64,000 nucleotides of DNA from Deltaproteobacteria bacterium HGW-Deltaproteobacteria-4 (lineage in GTDB: Bacteria > Desulfobacterota > Desulfuromonadia > Desulfuromonadales > UBA2197), in contig PHAV01000003.1 of assembly GCA_002841765.1 (NCBI GenBank), forward strand, positions 62,001-126,000. Direction: 5' to 3'. Position 1 is the first letter of the stretch, and each line of letters begins with the position of its first letter. The position numbers and the translations under genes are program-made. The notes beneath the pieces were generated by a model, which was not told the DNA's origin, did not search any database, and saw only the letters and a program-made list of their open reading frames with translations. Shown piece by piece: positions 45,188-55,198 of this stretch.

Positions 45188-45859
45188 TTAGCGCGAACAA
45201 TTGAGGTGCAGATCAGCCTGCCTGTTCCGCCGCTCCTGATCCATATCCGGTTCTACTTCATCTGTGTTGGGGGCAACTCCATCCTTGCGGAGCACTTGCC
45301 AGAAGGTTTTGGCAAGGATTTCAAGATCAAGCCGCAGAGTGTGGTTTTCCGCATACCAGACATCCAGGGCCAGGCGCTCATCCCAGGGGAGTTGATTACG
45401 GCCATGAATCTGCGCCCAGCCGGTAATCCCCGGTCTGACTGTGTGCCGTTTCTGCTCATGTTCGGTGTAGTAGGACAGATACTTCATGTACAAGGGGCGG
45501 GGCCCGACGATACTCATTTCACCCTTCAACACATTGAACAGCTGGGGGAGTTCATCCAGGCTGGTGCTGCGCAGGAACCGGCCCAGCTTTGTCAAACGCT
45601 GGCCGTCGGGAAGAAGATTCCCGGAACTATCCCGATCATTGGTCATAGTGCGGAACTTGTAGAGGTTGAAGGGTCTGCCCTGCAGGCCGGGACGGGTCTG
45701 CTGGAAAAAGACCGGGGCACCCATTTTGAAGCGCACCAGAGCGGCGACCAGCAGCAGGACGGGGAGCAGAACCGCGAGAAGGGAGGCTCCCAGCACGAGA
45801 TCGATGATCCGTTTGAACCGGTTTTCGCACAATTTAATGGCCGGCGAGCGCTTCTTCAT
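45188..45859 (-). CDS. PglC/EpsL-like monotopic phosphoglycosyl transferase
   Basis: The protein has 223 residues, starting at ATG 45859 after GAGGAAC. It has one re-entrant hydrophobic segment (LVLGASLLAVLLPVLLLVAAL) and the catalytic core of bacterial sugar transferases: PVFFQQTRPGLQGRPFNLYKFRTM, STSLDELPQLFNVLKG, MSIVGPRPL and RPGITGWAQIHGRN. It moves a phospho-sugar from its UDP carrier to undecaprenyl phosphate, starting repeat-unit assembly. The short form fits PglC, which uses UDP-diacetylbacillosamine. It overlaps the upstream glycosyltransferase gene by 26 bp. Confidence 0.94.
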   Translation of the reverse strand: MKKRSPAIKLCENRFKRIIDLVLGASLLAVLLPVLLLVAALVRFKMGAPVFFQQTRPGLQGRPFNLYKFRTMTNDRDSSGNLLPDGQRLTKLGRFLRSTSLDELPQLFNVLKGEMSIVGPRPLYMKYLSYYTEHEQKRHTVRPGITGWAQIHGRNQLPWDERLALDVWYAENHTLRLDLEILAKTFWQVLRKDGVAPNTDEVEPDMDQERRNRQADLHLNCSR

Positions 45860-46976
45860 ACAGTTCCTCATGCAGTTTCAGAATGTGGTTGATATCGTAG
45901 TTCACCATTATTTGCCGTCCGTGTTTGCCCATGGATTTAGTTTCCTCAGGATGCTCAATCATCCAGGACATGGTTTGTGTCAGGCTCTGCTGGTCATTGG
46001 TTTTAAAGATCAAGCCGCAACCATCCGCCAGTAAATCTCTGGTCCCCCGCACATCTGAGCCGATGCAGGGACGTTCCAAGCAGAGCGCTTCCATGATGCT
46101 TCGAGGTAAACCTTCTCTTTGCGAGGCGAGGATAAGGCTGTCCGCAACTTCCAGCAGCGTTGTGACATCCGAACGAAAACCGAGAAAATGAGTTCGATCA
46201 AGAACGTTGAGTCTTTCTCCCTGAGCACGGAGTCGGGATCTCAAATAACCTTCTCCAAGAAAGACCAGGTGGGCCTTTTTCGTAGGCAGGGCAGCAAATG
46301 CGTCGATGACAAGATCGGGACGTTTGTTACGGTTAAGTTCGCCAATAACCAAAAAAAGCCAGTCTCTCTCATCTATTCCCATGTTGTTGCGAAACAGGGC
46401 GATGTCCGATTTCGTCATGCTTTCAGGGGAATAAGTCTTCAGATCTACGCCGACACCGGGTATGTATTTCAGCCGCTCCGGAGAGACGATTCGATGCTTG
46501 CCCGCAGCGGAGTAATCTTCTTTGTTGATAGTGACAAGGTAATCAGTCCAGCGCCCTGCAACTTTCTCCAGGTTTAGAAATAACCCGTTACTTATCATTC
46601 TTCCCCCCTTGTGGAAGTGGAAGCCATGTGCTGTATAAATAATGACAGGTCGTCGCGACTGTTGTCGGCTGCGCATGGCAAAACGGGTAATAAATGAAGC
46701 TATAGGGGTATGAACATGAACCAGGTCATATCCTTCGCGGGTAATAAGGGTTTGAATTTCCTGGGAGGCACGGTGGAGGTTTTTAAAGTCAAAAGGGTTA
46801 CGTGACCAGTTGATATCCCATATATGGTTGAAAGCTTCTCTGCAGGCGTTGTGGTTGCTCGCGTTGCTTGCTGCGGCATCGACCTGCCACCCTTTGTTGC
46901 GGAAGTGATAGGCATATGGCAGCAAGAAAGCATCGAGGGTATAGGCCATAGTGGAAACGAAAAGTACTTTTTTCAT
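45834..46976 (-). CDS. Glycosyltransferase family 4 (first after the phosphoglycosyl transferase)
   Basis: The 380-residue retaining GT-B enzyme has VSTMAYTLDAFLLPY at the N-terminus, an YTAHGFHFHKGG segment typical of EpsD/PglA-like enzymes, a nucleotide-sugar site FLVIGELNRNKRPD and the EX7E motif EGLPRSIMEAL. Its overlap with the PglC-like gene suggests that it adds the second sugar to the lipid-linked intermediate. A 139-bp gap separates it from the next gene upstream. Confidence 0.92.
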   Translation of the reverse strand: MKKVLFVSTMAYTLDAFLLPYAYHFRNKGWQVDAAASNASNHNACREAFNHIWDINWSRNPFDFKNLHRASQEIQTLITREGYDLVHVHTPIASFITRFAMRSRQQSRRPVIIYTAHGFHFHKGGRMISNGLFLNLEKVAGRWTDYLVTINKEDYSAAGKHRIVSPERLKYIPGVGVDLKTYSPESMTKSDIALFRNNMGIDERDWLFLVIGELNRNKRPDLVIDAFAALPTKKAHLVFLGEGYLRSRLRAQGERLNVLDRTHFLGFRSDVTTLLEVADSLILASQREGLPRSIMEALCLERPCIGSDVRGTRDLLADGCGLIFKTNDQQSLTQTMSWMIEHPEETKSMGKHGRQIMVNYDINHILKLHEELYEEALAGH

Positions 46977-47114
46977 GATGATTCACCCATGTTTGTTTTA
47001 AAAAGCATAGATGAGTTGTGGGGGTGGGCAATTGTTCCTAGGTTGCGTTTTGATTGAAAATAAGGAGGAGATTTTGGTCAATCGAAAGTTTTAAAAAGGG
47101 GATACGAAAGGATG

Positions 47115-48254
47115 TCAGCCTAAAACAGTCGTATAGAGGTCTTGATATTTCGTGACGACCCGATCGAGGGAAAACTCCTGATCGATTCGGTGCCGGGCCA
47201 GGCTTCCCAATTGTTTACGCTGTTTAGGGGTGAGTTCGATCAAGTCTTGCAGGGCGGCGGCGAGGGATTGCGGGTCACGGGGGGGAACAACTCTGCCGGT
47301 AGTGCCGACGATCAGTGCCGAGTCGCCGACCTCAGTGACGACGCAGGGGACGGCGCAGGCCATTGCTTCACCGATGGCATTTGAGAACGCCTCGCCGTAT
47401 GCCGAGGCTGAAACCGCGATGTCAAAGGCCGGGGTGATCGCCGGCATGTCCTGTCGCCTGCCGAGCAAACGAAAAGCTTCAAGCAGATGGCGTTCTTCGA
47501 TGCAGCGCCGCAATTCCGGGTTGTCACCACCCGTCTCGTCTCCGCACAGAACAAAGACCGCCTGCGGGCAGGTCTCCCGCACCTTTGCTGCGGCCTGAAT
47601 GAAACCCCTATGGTCCTTTTGCGGATCGAATCGTGCTGCATAGCCAATAATGATCGAGGTTTCCGGAATGTTGTTTTCCCGACAAAATTTATGCCGGAAC
47701 TCCGGGGAAGGACGGAAGGCCGACAGGTCAAAACCGTTGGGGATATAGACCATTTTTGATCGGTCGTATCCGAGTTGTGCGTGAATATTTTCTGCAACCT
47801 TTGAGCAACAGACGATTTTTCTCGGGAGATAACGCGAGAGCTTTGCACAGAGGCGCGCGACTGTGATCGAGGATTTCTTGCTGGTCTGCGGGTCGAGATT
47901 GCTGTTGCGCAGGTTCCATATCAAAGGGATTCGGCCAGCGAACAGGGCACTTAGACCTCCCAAGAAATCGGCATGATACATCCAGGTCTGAATCAGGTCC
48001 GGTTGTTTAGCGCGCACGATACGGACCAGTCGCGCCATCTCGCCAAGATTGACTCCGCCTCGTTCCATGCGCAAGAAATCGACCGGGATATCAATCTCTG
48101 CATACTTCTGCGCCAAGCTATCGATCCCTGTGAGGGAGATGACTTCAGCGGAAAAAAGCTGGCGATCAAGTCGGGAAAGTAATTTCCAGAGCATCATCTC
48201 CGCGCCGCCGGCACCGAGTCCGGTGATGACGAAAAGAATTTTGTGTGGGGCCAT
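47115..48254 (-). CDS. Glycosyltransferase family 4
   Basis: The 379-residue GT-B enzyme has ITGLGAGGAEMMLWKLL near the start, the donor-site IIGYAARFDPQKDH and the EX7E motif GEAFSNAIGEAM. It acts on the cytoplasmic face, adding a sugar to the undecaprenyl-linked repeat unit. It is one of three similar genes in a row. The sugar is unknown. Confidence 0.92.
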   Translation of the reverse strand: MAPHKILFVITGLGAGGAEMMLWKLLSRLDRQLFSAEVISLTGIDSLAQKYAEIDIPVDFLRMERGGVNLGEMARLVRIVRAKQPDLIQTWMYHADFLGGLSALFAGRIPLIWNLRNSNLDPQTSKKSSITVARLCAKLSRYLPRKIVCCSKVAENIHAQLGYDRSKMVYIPNGFDLSAFRPSPEFRHKFCRENNIPETSIIIGYAARFDPQKDHRGFIQAAAKVRETCPQAVFVLCGDETGGDNPELRRCIEERHLLEAFRLLGRRQDMPAITPAFDIAVSASAYGEAFSNAIGEAMACAVPCVVTEVGDSALIVGTTGRVVPPRDPQSLAAALQDLIELTPKQRKQLGSLARHRIDQEFSLDRVVTKYQDLYTTVLG

Positions 48255-48278
48255 GTTGTCGCGTCTCTCTCGTGGTAC

Positions 48279-49418
48279 CTAGCCGCACGCCGGGGGTACA
48301 GGTTTAGTCATGAGCAGTTTCAGATAGTTGTCAACAGCATGTTTGACTTTAAATTGTTCCCAGGAATCTAGAGGGGGGGGAGATTTTTCTTTGGCCAACT
48401 CATCGATGATCGCATCAGCCAGGGCTGCAACATCCTGCACCGGCACAAGCCGACCGAAACGGCCATTTTCCAAAATCTCATCCGGCCCGCTCTTGCAGTT
48501 GGTGGAGACAACCGGGGTGCCGACTGCCAAGGCCTCGATCAAGACCGTCGGCAACCCTTCCCAGCGAGAAGAGAGGACAAAAAGCCGGGCATTGGCAAGG
48601 TACTGGAAGGGATTATCCACAAAGCCGGGGAGAGCGACCTCCTCTTGTAATCCGTGCTGCCGAACGAGGGCTTCCAAGGATGGGCGCAGTTCTCCTTCCC
48701 CGAGGATTATCATTCGGCACGGCACGTTGGCGGTTTTGACGCGGGCAAAAGCCTCTATCAGATTCGCAAAGTCTTTTTGCTCAGTGAGACGACCAATACC
48801 CACCAGGACGGGAGGCTGGCCGGCGGCAAACCAGGAGTGGTCGAGAGGCTGGCGGGATTGGAGCAACATCTGGGGAGAGATGACCGGATTGAAGATGACC
48901 TGGATCTTTGTTGCCGGGGTCTTGTAGAGTTTGGCATAATCAGCCGCAACTCCGGCGGAAACCGCGATAATGGCATCGGCGCGTGCATGAGTGTAACGCA
49001 CCACCCTTTGCCCGAGAAATTTGCGGCAGGTCGGATTTTCCTTTGTTTTTTGAGAAGGGGTGTTGTGCAGAGTGATCGCCACTTGAGTCTCGGATCTAGC
49101 GAGATCGCGGGCGATGACGGCGGCGCAGTTGGTATGATCGAGGGCCGAAAGGAGAACCGCCGGTTCTTCGCGGCGCAGATAGCGGATCAGAGGGAGAATG
49201 CTGGCGCGGACTCTGCCGGCGGCGAGATCGACTATGCGGATCTCCTTGGGCACTTCTTTCAGATAGGGACCCTCAGCTGCGGCGAGGAGCAGATCGACCG
49301 ACACTCCGCTTCGAACAAAACCACAAGCGAGGTTGAGCATGACTCTTTCCGCCCCTCCGCCGATCAGGGAGGGGAGGAAGACAGCAATTTTTCGTTGGTT
49401 CACCATAAAATTCACCAC
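48279..49418 (-). CDS. Glycosyltransferase family 4
   Basis: The 379-residue GT-B enzyme has LPSLIGGGAERVMLNLACGF, VGIGRLTEQKDFANLIEAF and the EX7E motif EGLPTVLIEAL. The start is uncertain: GTG 49418 follows AAAGG, while ATG 49406 lacks a clear site. It lies between two other GT4 genes in the assembly part of the exopolysaccharide locus. Confidence 0.92.
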   Translation of the reverse strand: MVNFMVNQRKIAVFLPSLIGGGAERVMLNLACGFVRSGVSVDLLLAAAEGPYLKEVPKEIRIVDLAAGRVRASILPLIRYLRREEPAVLLSALDHTNCAAVIARDLARSETQVAITLHNTPSQKTKENPTCRKFLGQRVVRYTHARADAIIAVSAGVAADYAKLYKTPATKIQVIFNPVISPQMLLQSRQPLDHSWFAAGQPPVLVGIGRLTEQKDFANLIEAFARVKTANVPCRMIILGEGELRPSLEALVRQHGLQEEVALPGFVDNPFQYLANARLFVLSSRWEGLPTVLIEALAVGTPVVSTNCKSGPDEILENGRFGRLVPVQDVAALADAIIDELAKEKSPPPLDSWEQFKVKHAVDNYLKLLMTKPVPPACG

Positions 49419-49433
49419 AAACCTTTATTTCTT

Positions 49434-50597
49434 TTAGTTGCGTAAATACGCCAGAGTGGCCGCCAGCCCTGGAGAACGATGAGTCTCAAGCGTTGCCAGG
49501 CTGAGATAGGCTTGCTGCAACTTCTGCACGGCGACATCCATCGAGAAGCGTTCTATAACGATTTGGCGGGAGTGCTGACCCATGATCAGAGCTTTGGCCG
49601 GGTCAGCAAGAATCCGTGCGACCTGACTGGCCAGTGATAGATGGTCGCCAACATCGACGGTAAATCCGTTTTTTCCTTCATGAATAATCTCTTCAAGGCG
49701 GGTACAGCGGGTTGTCACCACCGGCAACGCGGCTCGCATCGCTTCGAGCAGGGCATTCGGACAGCTTTCTGAGTCGCTGGTCAGGACAAAAACGTCCATG
49801 CTTTTTAAAGCTGCAGGGATATCCTCGCGAAAGCCGAGGAGATGTGCGTGGTTTTCGAGATGGTAGTCAACGATTTGCTGAGCCAGGGTTTCCTGTAGCG
49901 GCCCCTTGCCGATAATCCAGAAATCCGCATCGACCCCGGACGAGACAAGCTCGCGCGCCATCTGCAGGAAGAGCAAATGGTTTTTGACCGACTGCAAACG
50001 GCCGACGGTCCCGATGACCGGGCGATTGTTCCGTAGTTGTTGATAGTCATTCGTCTCTTTGTTCTGGATGGCCAGGTCCGGTTCGAGTTCAATGCCGTTC
50101 GGCACGATTCTGAACGAATTTTTGCCGAGGAATGAAATACTCTTTTCAGCATGGGCCTGCAGCGCTTCAGAGTTGACGATCCATCCCGAACACCGCGCGG
50201 AGACCATGGAATAAATTTTGGGCCAGTAGGAATCGAGCTCGATTTTCCCCTGCAGTCCCCCGATGATTACTGGAACCCGATTGATCATCGCCGGGAGCCA
50301 GCCGTAAAAATTTGTTGAGTGCTGCAGGCAGTGAACAATGTCGAACTGTTCTTTACGCATGAAGCGAATCGCATCAGCCAGGAAACGTGCTTTGCTCCAG
50401 GTAGGGCTGCCGAGGAAACGGACGGGTATTCCGGCGTTTTCCAGGATTTCCTTGGGAAATCCTACGCGTGGATCATAATAGGCCACCTTGATATCAAAGA
50501 TTCCTTTGTCGAGTCGCGACAAGAGCTTGGAGAATTGGACTTCGGCTCCCCCCACATCGAGGGAGGCAAAGACGACCAGGAGTTTGAGCTTGTTCAT
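49434..50597 (-). CDS. Glycosyltransferase family 4
   Basis: The 387-residue GT-B enzyme has FASLDVGGAEVQFSKLL at the N-terminus, IGTVGRLQSVKNHLLFLQMA and the EX7E motif SESCPNALLEAM. ATG 50597 overlaps the stop of the polymerase gene by 4 bp, so translation is coupled. It probably adds one sugar of the repeat unit. Confidence 0.92.
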   Translation of the reverse strand: MNKLKLLVVFASLDVGGAEVQFSKLLSRLDKGIFDIKVAYYDPRVGFPKEILENAGIPVRFLGSPTWSKARFLADAIRFMRKEQFDIVHCLQHSTNFYGWLPAMINRVPVIIGGLQGKIELDSYWPKIYSMVSARCSGWIVNSEALQAHAEKSISFLGKNSFRIVPNGIELEPDLAIQNKETNDYQQLRNNRPVIGTVGRLQSVKNHLLFLQMARELVSSGVDADFWIIGKGPLQETLAQQIVDYHLENHAHLLGFREDIPAALKSMDVFVLTSDSESCPNALLEAMRAALPVVTTRCTRLEEIIHEGKNGFTVDVGDHLSLASQVARILADPAKALIMGQHSRQIVIERFSMDVAVQKLQQAYLSLATLETHRSPGLAATLAYLRN

Positions 50598-51856
50598 TTT
50601 TCCCCCATTGTCGCGAGCTCTGGTTGTGTCGAGCGATTTCTCTGCGCGGCGAAACGACTTTCAAGAATCGCCACACAGAGAATGAAGGCGTAGTTGCCGG
50701 GGGCAAAGACCGTTGTAAACTGGGCAGCGAGAAACATCAGGAAGATTGTCATGGTTTCGATGCGGAGCGGCCAGGAGTTGCCATAACCAAAGATAAAGCG
50801 ACTGGTCTGCCAGCCCAGGTAGGTCACCCATAAGGCATAAATCCAGGCACAGACGCCGCCAAAAGCAAGGTGCAGCCAGAGGAAGGTCGAGTGCGGCAGC
50901 GAACCGTCGAAGGAATAAGCGTTGATGCTGCTGAACCCGGCGAGAAAACTGCTCTGCATGTCCCGGGGTGCGGTCATCCAATAGTTCGTCCGGCCGCTTG
51001 ACTGGGTGAAACGGTAGGTATAACCGTTGATGATCTCCGTCAGATTCTCTATGTTGTAGAGGGTGAAGCCGGCGATCGCAGCAGCGATGATGATCAATTC
51101 GAGAGAACGGCCGCGTTTAAAAAGAAGCGCCGCGAAGTAGAGGAGGAAACCGGCGCCAAGGATTACAACGCCCTGTCTGGACAAGGTCAGCAGGGTGACC
51201 CCCGCGAGGCCGAGGGCCGCAGCATAATGAATAAGCTTCGTCATAAATGGCCGGCTGATGCCCTGGAAAAGGAGGATCACGGCCGTGACGCCGGCGATCT
51301 GTGCCAGATCGTTGGCGTTGGCAAACATTGAGCCGGCCCCTTCTTTGTTCAGGTAGAGTCGCATGATTCCGATTTTTTCTGCGGAGTAGACAGCATTGAA
51401 CGACAGGGCGCCGGCAACACAGGCGCCGATAAAAATGAGCCCGCGGCTGATTGCCTGTTCCTCACGAAAAATAAAACAAGCCATGAGCAAAGCACTCAAC
51501 CAGAAGATCATGTCCCGGTTGAGCGTGTCCAGCCAGACCAGGTCGGTAATTAAGGCAATGACATTTATGGATAGAGCAAAGTAGACGCTTGCAGGGATCT
51601 TTTCATGACGGGAAAGCATGACCAGCAGGCAGATGGTCGCGGATGCGAGAATCATCGCGCCCGACAAACCGGTGAAACGTAACAGCCCCAACTGGGGGGC
51701 GAAGACCCGGCTGCCGATTGCGAGATAGAATAGGCATTCAACGACAATGCGACCCCAGTCTACGGTCTGGTACCACACCGCGTTAACTGGAGGAGTTCTG
51801 TAGTGGCCAGCAGTATAAGGTGTCGAGGTTGAGGGCGGGAAGTTTAGTGTTTCCAT
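50594..51856 (-). CDS. Wzy/O-antigen-ligase-like membrane polymerase
   Basis: The 420-residue protein has about ten hydrophobic segments and a larger periplasmic loop (about 275-320, with YTYRFTQSSGRTNYWMTAPRDM), the layout of Wzy polymerases and WaaL ligases. With a Wzx-like gene next to it and Wzc at the other end of the locus, it most likely polymerises the flipped repeat units in the periplasm. Sequence cannot separate polymerase from ligase, but no lipid A-core genes are near. Confidence 0.85.
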   Translation of the reverse strand: METLNFPPSTSTPYTAGHYRTPPVNAVWYQTVDWGRIVVECLFYLAIGSRVFAPQLGLLRFTGLSGAMILASATICLLVMLSRHEKIPASVYFALSINVIALITDLVWLDTLNRDMIFWLSALLMACFIFREEQAISRGLIFIGACVAGALSFNAVYSAEKIGIMRLYLNKEGAGSMFANANDLAQIAGVTAVILLFQGISRPFMTKLIHYAAALGLAGVTLLTLSRQGVVILGAGFLLYFAALLFKRGRSLELIIIAAAIAGFTLYNIENLTEIINGYTYRFTQSSGRTNYWMTAPRDMQSSFLAGFSSINAYSFDGSLPHSTFLWLHLAFGGVCAWIYALWVTYLGWQTSRFIFGYGNSWPLRIETMTIFLMFLAAQFTTVFAPGNYAFILCVAILESRFAAQRNRSTQPELATMGEK

Positions 51857-51880
51857 AGTAATGCTCTCATTTGTTTGTGG

Positions 51881-53356
51881 TTAAGAGCTAAAGAGAGTGA
51901 GGCTGGCGCTTCGGATGCGCAATCCTAGTTTTCGCAGAAAATTTCCGGCTTCCACCGGGCCGACCCAGATCAGCCAGGTGATGTAAATCGCCCCGGCCAA
52001 AGTTGAGGCGACGACCAGTTGGGAGACAACGTTATCAATAAGAAACAGAGGAATGGCTGTTAGTGAGACACTGACTCCGGCACCAGTGGCTGTGAAAAAG
52101 TTACGCAACGGCATCTGCAGCCCCCACTCTTTTTTCAGGGGTTTGAGTAGCGGTAACAAGCCGGCAAAATAGCCGAAGCCCATGGCCACGGGAATTCCCC
52201 ACGCACCAACGGTCGGCAAGAGAATGAGATAACCGATCATGGTGACGACCGTGGAAATTACATACTGGTAAGCAATATGTTTTGGGGAGAGAAGTCTCAG
52301 GGCTGCTTCTCGCAACGTCGTCCACAGGGCGGCGCCGATGAAGGTAAAGCTAAAGGCGATGAGTACGGGTGTGTTGGGGAGATACTTCTCTCCGCCATAC
52401 AGTAAAAGCAGTTGCGGGCTGATGACCGCCAGGAAAAATCCCAAGGGAATAAAGAACTGGGTTATGAAAATCATGCAGTTTCGATAATATTCTTTGAGTA
52501 CCCCCGTGCCGGCTGATTTTAGTTCGCCGAATTTCACCCCGGCCGGGACAACGATAGCAATAATCAGCGCTGAAAAATTTTCATAAAGACGCTTGGCTAC
52601 ATGGTAGCCGGCAAGGGCCTCCGCCCCCAGAAAAAGGGCAATCACTGGTCGGTCGAGATTGTCGAGGCCCGAACGCAGTAGCTCAAGACCGAAATAGCTG
52701 CGACTGTCGTGAAAAATTCGGGAGAACGAGGTCAAGCGGAAGGTCAAATAACTTCTGATATCGACCATTCCTAACCCCAATCCAAAGAGCGTCGCCAACA
52801 GGAATCCCCAATAGAAACCAGGCACCCCGTAGAGGATAAAACCAAAAACGCAGAGCGTGCGCTGACAGAGAACGGTGACAACGTTGATGACTTCTCGCGA
52901 TATGAACTTCTGCAAGGAAATCTGAATGCTGCCGACGGTAGACCGACAGGAGATGGCGAAACTAATCCAGATGATGATGCTGATCAGGTCCGCGAGTTCC
53001 GTGGAGTCGAAGATTTCCAGATGGAGGAAAGACCCCAGTGCCATCCAGAGCAGGCAGAGTAAAAACAAGGAGATAGTGCGATAGACGAGAACACTGGAGA
53101 TCAGACGTTTGGCCCGTTCGATCTGCCCGCCGGCGACCAGCGGGGCTGCATCCTTAATGACTAAAGTTACCAGTCCAAGGCTGCTGAGGGTGTCGTTCCA
53201 GGTGGCCAGGATGGTGAGCGTGGCATAGACGGCCATTTGTTCCAGGGTGAAAACCCGGGCAAAATAGGCCATGAAACTGATGGAGATAATGATCGTCGCA
53301 ATATTTGCGACAATCCGGTAGCTGCTGGATTTGATGATGTGGCCGATATGCGACAC
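51881..53356 (-). CDS. Wzx-type polysaccharide flippase
   Basis: The 491-residue protein has about 12-14 membrane segments in the MATE/MOP arrangement. IVANIATIIISISFMAYFARVFTLEQMAVYATL at the start is typical of polysaccharide flippases. It moves the undecaprenyl-linked repeat unit to the periplasm for the Wzy-like enzyme. The start is a GTG at 53356 preceded by AAAGAGG. Confidence 0.9.
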   Translation of the reverse strand: MSHIGHIIKSSSYRIVANIATIIISISFMAYFARVFTLEQMAVYATLTILATWNDTLSSLGLVTLVIKDAAPLVAGGQIERAKRLISSVLVYRTISLFLLCLLWMALGSFLHLEIFDSTELADLISIIIWISFAISCRSTVGSIQISLQKFISREVINVVTVLCQRTLCVFGFILYGVPGFYWGFLLATLFGLGLGMVDIRSYLTFRLTSFSRIFHDSRSYFGLELLRSGLDNLDRPVIALFLGAEALAGYHVAKRLYENFSALIIAIVVPAGVKFGELKSAGTGVLKEYYRNCMIFITQFFIPLGFFLAVISPQLLLLYGGEKYLPNTPVLIAFSFTFIGAALWTTLREAALRLLSPKHIAYQYVISTVVTMIGYLILLPTVGAWGIPVAMGFGYFAGLLPLLKPLKKEWGLQMPLRNFFTATGAGVSVSLTAIPLFLIDNVVSQLVVASTLAGAIYITWLIWVGPVEAGNFLRKLGLRIRSASLTLFSS

Positions 53357-53498
53357 GCTGCGCCTCTTTCGTTTTTGGAGGGGTATGTCATGAAGATAAA
53401 CGAGATAGGAGGGAAGACAATCACCCTAAAGATTGAAACGCATGGAGTGAAAGTTTGAAGTTATTACCCCGCCAAAGGAGGGCTGAGTATTTTCCGGG

Positions 53499-54821
53499 TT
53501 AGTTCTTGAGTCGGGTCAGGGCGTTGTTTTCAACTTCTTCGGCCAGTTGATGTAGCACCTCCTCGATATTTGTGTAACCGTCCCCGTCAGCATCGCCATG
53601 CGGATCGGCAGGGATAAAGCGGGCGAAACTTCTGGAAGTCGTGCGGGCATAATCGTCCGGCCAGCCGCCGGCATCGGCGATTGAATCTTTGTGTCTGCCG
53701 GTTTCGTTTCTGACCTCTGCGATCAGCCGTCTTTCGATCGAATCACGGTGTCCCGGCCAGGCGCCGACGGCGCGCAGAACATGGTCGCGAACTTGGGAAA
53801 CAGGGAGAAATTTGTATCCGGAGGATAGAGGCATTTTCGAAATAATTGTATTTCCGGTGAGATCCCGGAATAGGGTGCGGTTATGTGACCCGCTGACTCG
53901 ATTGTCATGTAAGAAAATCTTGCTGCCAACCGCACCTCTTTGTACTTCAATGGTATATTTGTAGCCTTTGCTTGCTGCCCCTGTAATGTAATGATTGCCG
54001 ACCACACTAGCATCCACCGGGCCGTTGTTGGCCCCGAGCAAACAGAACCCTCCTCTGGCGTTATAGCTGAGGTTATTGGCGATTTCGACACGAGAATCGC
54101 GTGATACCAACGGGTCACGTTCATCATTGTGAGCATAAAGGTTTTTAATAATACTGACCCGATTGACCCAGTTCGGCCCAAGAGAGGGATCGTATTTTGA
54201 ACCGATTGCAGTTCCGTAACCGTGTGGTCCTAGTCCTTCGGCAATGATGTTGTTGCTGAAGGTAATATCGTGGATGGGTAGTTTTTTGGTCCAGATGGAA
54301 GCGACTTCATCGTCGGCCCACATTAGTGTGCAGTGGTCAACAACTACATTGTAGGCACCAGATATCACGCGCAAGGCATGGGAGTTATTCTTGCCGGAGT
54401 AGTCTCCGTAGCGTGACCGAATATGCTGAATTAACACGTCGTGAGTCTGGATGGTGATCCGCCCGCCGGAGACCTGTATCCCGGGGAAGGGAGCTGTCTG
54501 GCCGGCGAGGGTGACGAAGGGCTCGTTGAAGGTCAGGTCTTTTGCCAGTCGGATGTGCCCGCCGACTGCGAAAACAATAATCCGCGCTCCGCGAGTCTCT
54601 ACCGCAGCGCGCAGCGAGCCAGCACCACTGTTGTTCAGGTTGGTCACGGTGAGGATTCGACCGCCGCGACCAGCAGAAGTTTCCGTCCCGAAGCCGCTCG
54701 CCCCGGGAAAGACAGCGAACTGTCCTCGTGCAGGTACGGCAGCAGTTGACCATTCACTGTTGCACAACAACAGGAGAAGGAAAAGTCCGGCCCGACAGGA
54801 ATGTTTTTTTAAAAGTTCCAT
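53499..54821 (-). CDS. Secreted pectate-lyase-like right-handed beta-helix protein
   Basis: The protein has 440 residues. ATG 54821 is preferred to the TTG at 54830. A signal peptide (LFLLLLLCNSEWSTAA) leads to a PL1/pectate-lyase-like beta-helix: FPGASGFGTETSAGRGGRI, TNLNNSGAGSLRAAVETRGARIIVF, DHCTLMWADDE. The tail DPHGDADGDGYTNIEE is a calcium-binding EF-hand-like loop. Fungal and bacterial relatives cleave polyuronates by beta-elimination with calcium. At the end of the exopolysaccharide locus it may trim or release the polymer. It is a paralogue of the C-terminal half of the gene at 55866, sharing long stretches. Confidence 0.88.
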   Translation of the reverse strand: MELLKKHSCRAGLFLLLLLCNSEWSTAAVPARGQFAVFPGASGFGTETSAGRGGRILTVTNLNNSGAGSLRAAVETRGARIIVFAVGGHIRLAKDLTFNEPFVTLAGQTAPFPGIQVSGGRITIQTHDVLIQHIRSRYGDYSGKNNSHALRVISGAYNVVVDHCTLMWADDEVASIWTKKLPIHDITFSNNIIAEGLGPHGYGTAIGSKYDPSLGPNWVNRVSIIKNLYAHNDERDPLVSRDSRVEIANNLSYNARGGFCLLGANNGPVDASVVGNHYITGAASKGYKYTIEVQRGAVGSKIFLHDNRVSGSHNRTLFRDLTGNTIISKMPLSSGYKFLPVSQVRDHVLRAVGAWPGHRDSIERRLIAEVRNETGRHKDSIADAGGWPDDYARTTSRSFARFIPADPHGDADGDGYTNIEEVLHQLAEEVENNALTRLKN

Positions 54822-55198
54822 AACTGTCAATCTCTTAAACTATTGTTCGAGCCATGTCTCGGAAAAGTTCATCCGGTATATGCTGGTCATGCCTAGCCAT
54901 CTTCCTGATATAAGCCAACCAGTTAACATCATGATGTCAAGTATTGCTGCCGGTAAAAAAAGCATAAACCTGAAGTGGTTTGTACTTTTCCAGCGCAAAC
55001 ACCACCCCTACCTTTCCCTTCCGCTGGGTTGGAGGAGTTGTAAGTAATGGTCACCGTAAGTTGTAGAACTTTTTCATAATTTTTTTTATGAGAAATCAAC
55101 TCTTTTAGTCGATTTTAATATTTATCTGGGCAGTTATAGTTGCTTTTACATTGGCTGCCACTGATTTTTAAACCCTAACTTAAGTGAGGGAGGTTGTG
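54822..55198. promoter_or_regulatory. AT-rich divergent intergenic region
   Basis: These 377 bp separate the pectate-lyase-like gene (minus) from the small secreted protein gene (plus) and must hold promoters in both directions. The right half (from about 55060) is much richer in A and T than the surrounding genes. No riboswitch, ORF or repeat could be supported, and I cannot place exact -10 boxes. Confidence 0.35.

Noticed and set aside
22763-54821. Exosortase/PEP-CTERM-type exopolysaccharide locus
   Set aside because: Wzc and outer-membrane barrel resemble that class, but there is no exosortase gene and no protein with a PEP-CTERM tail in the window.
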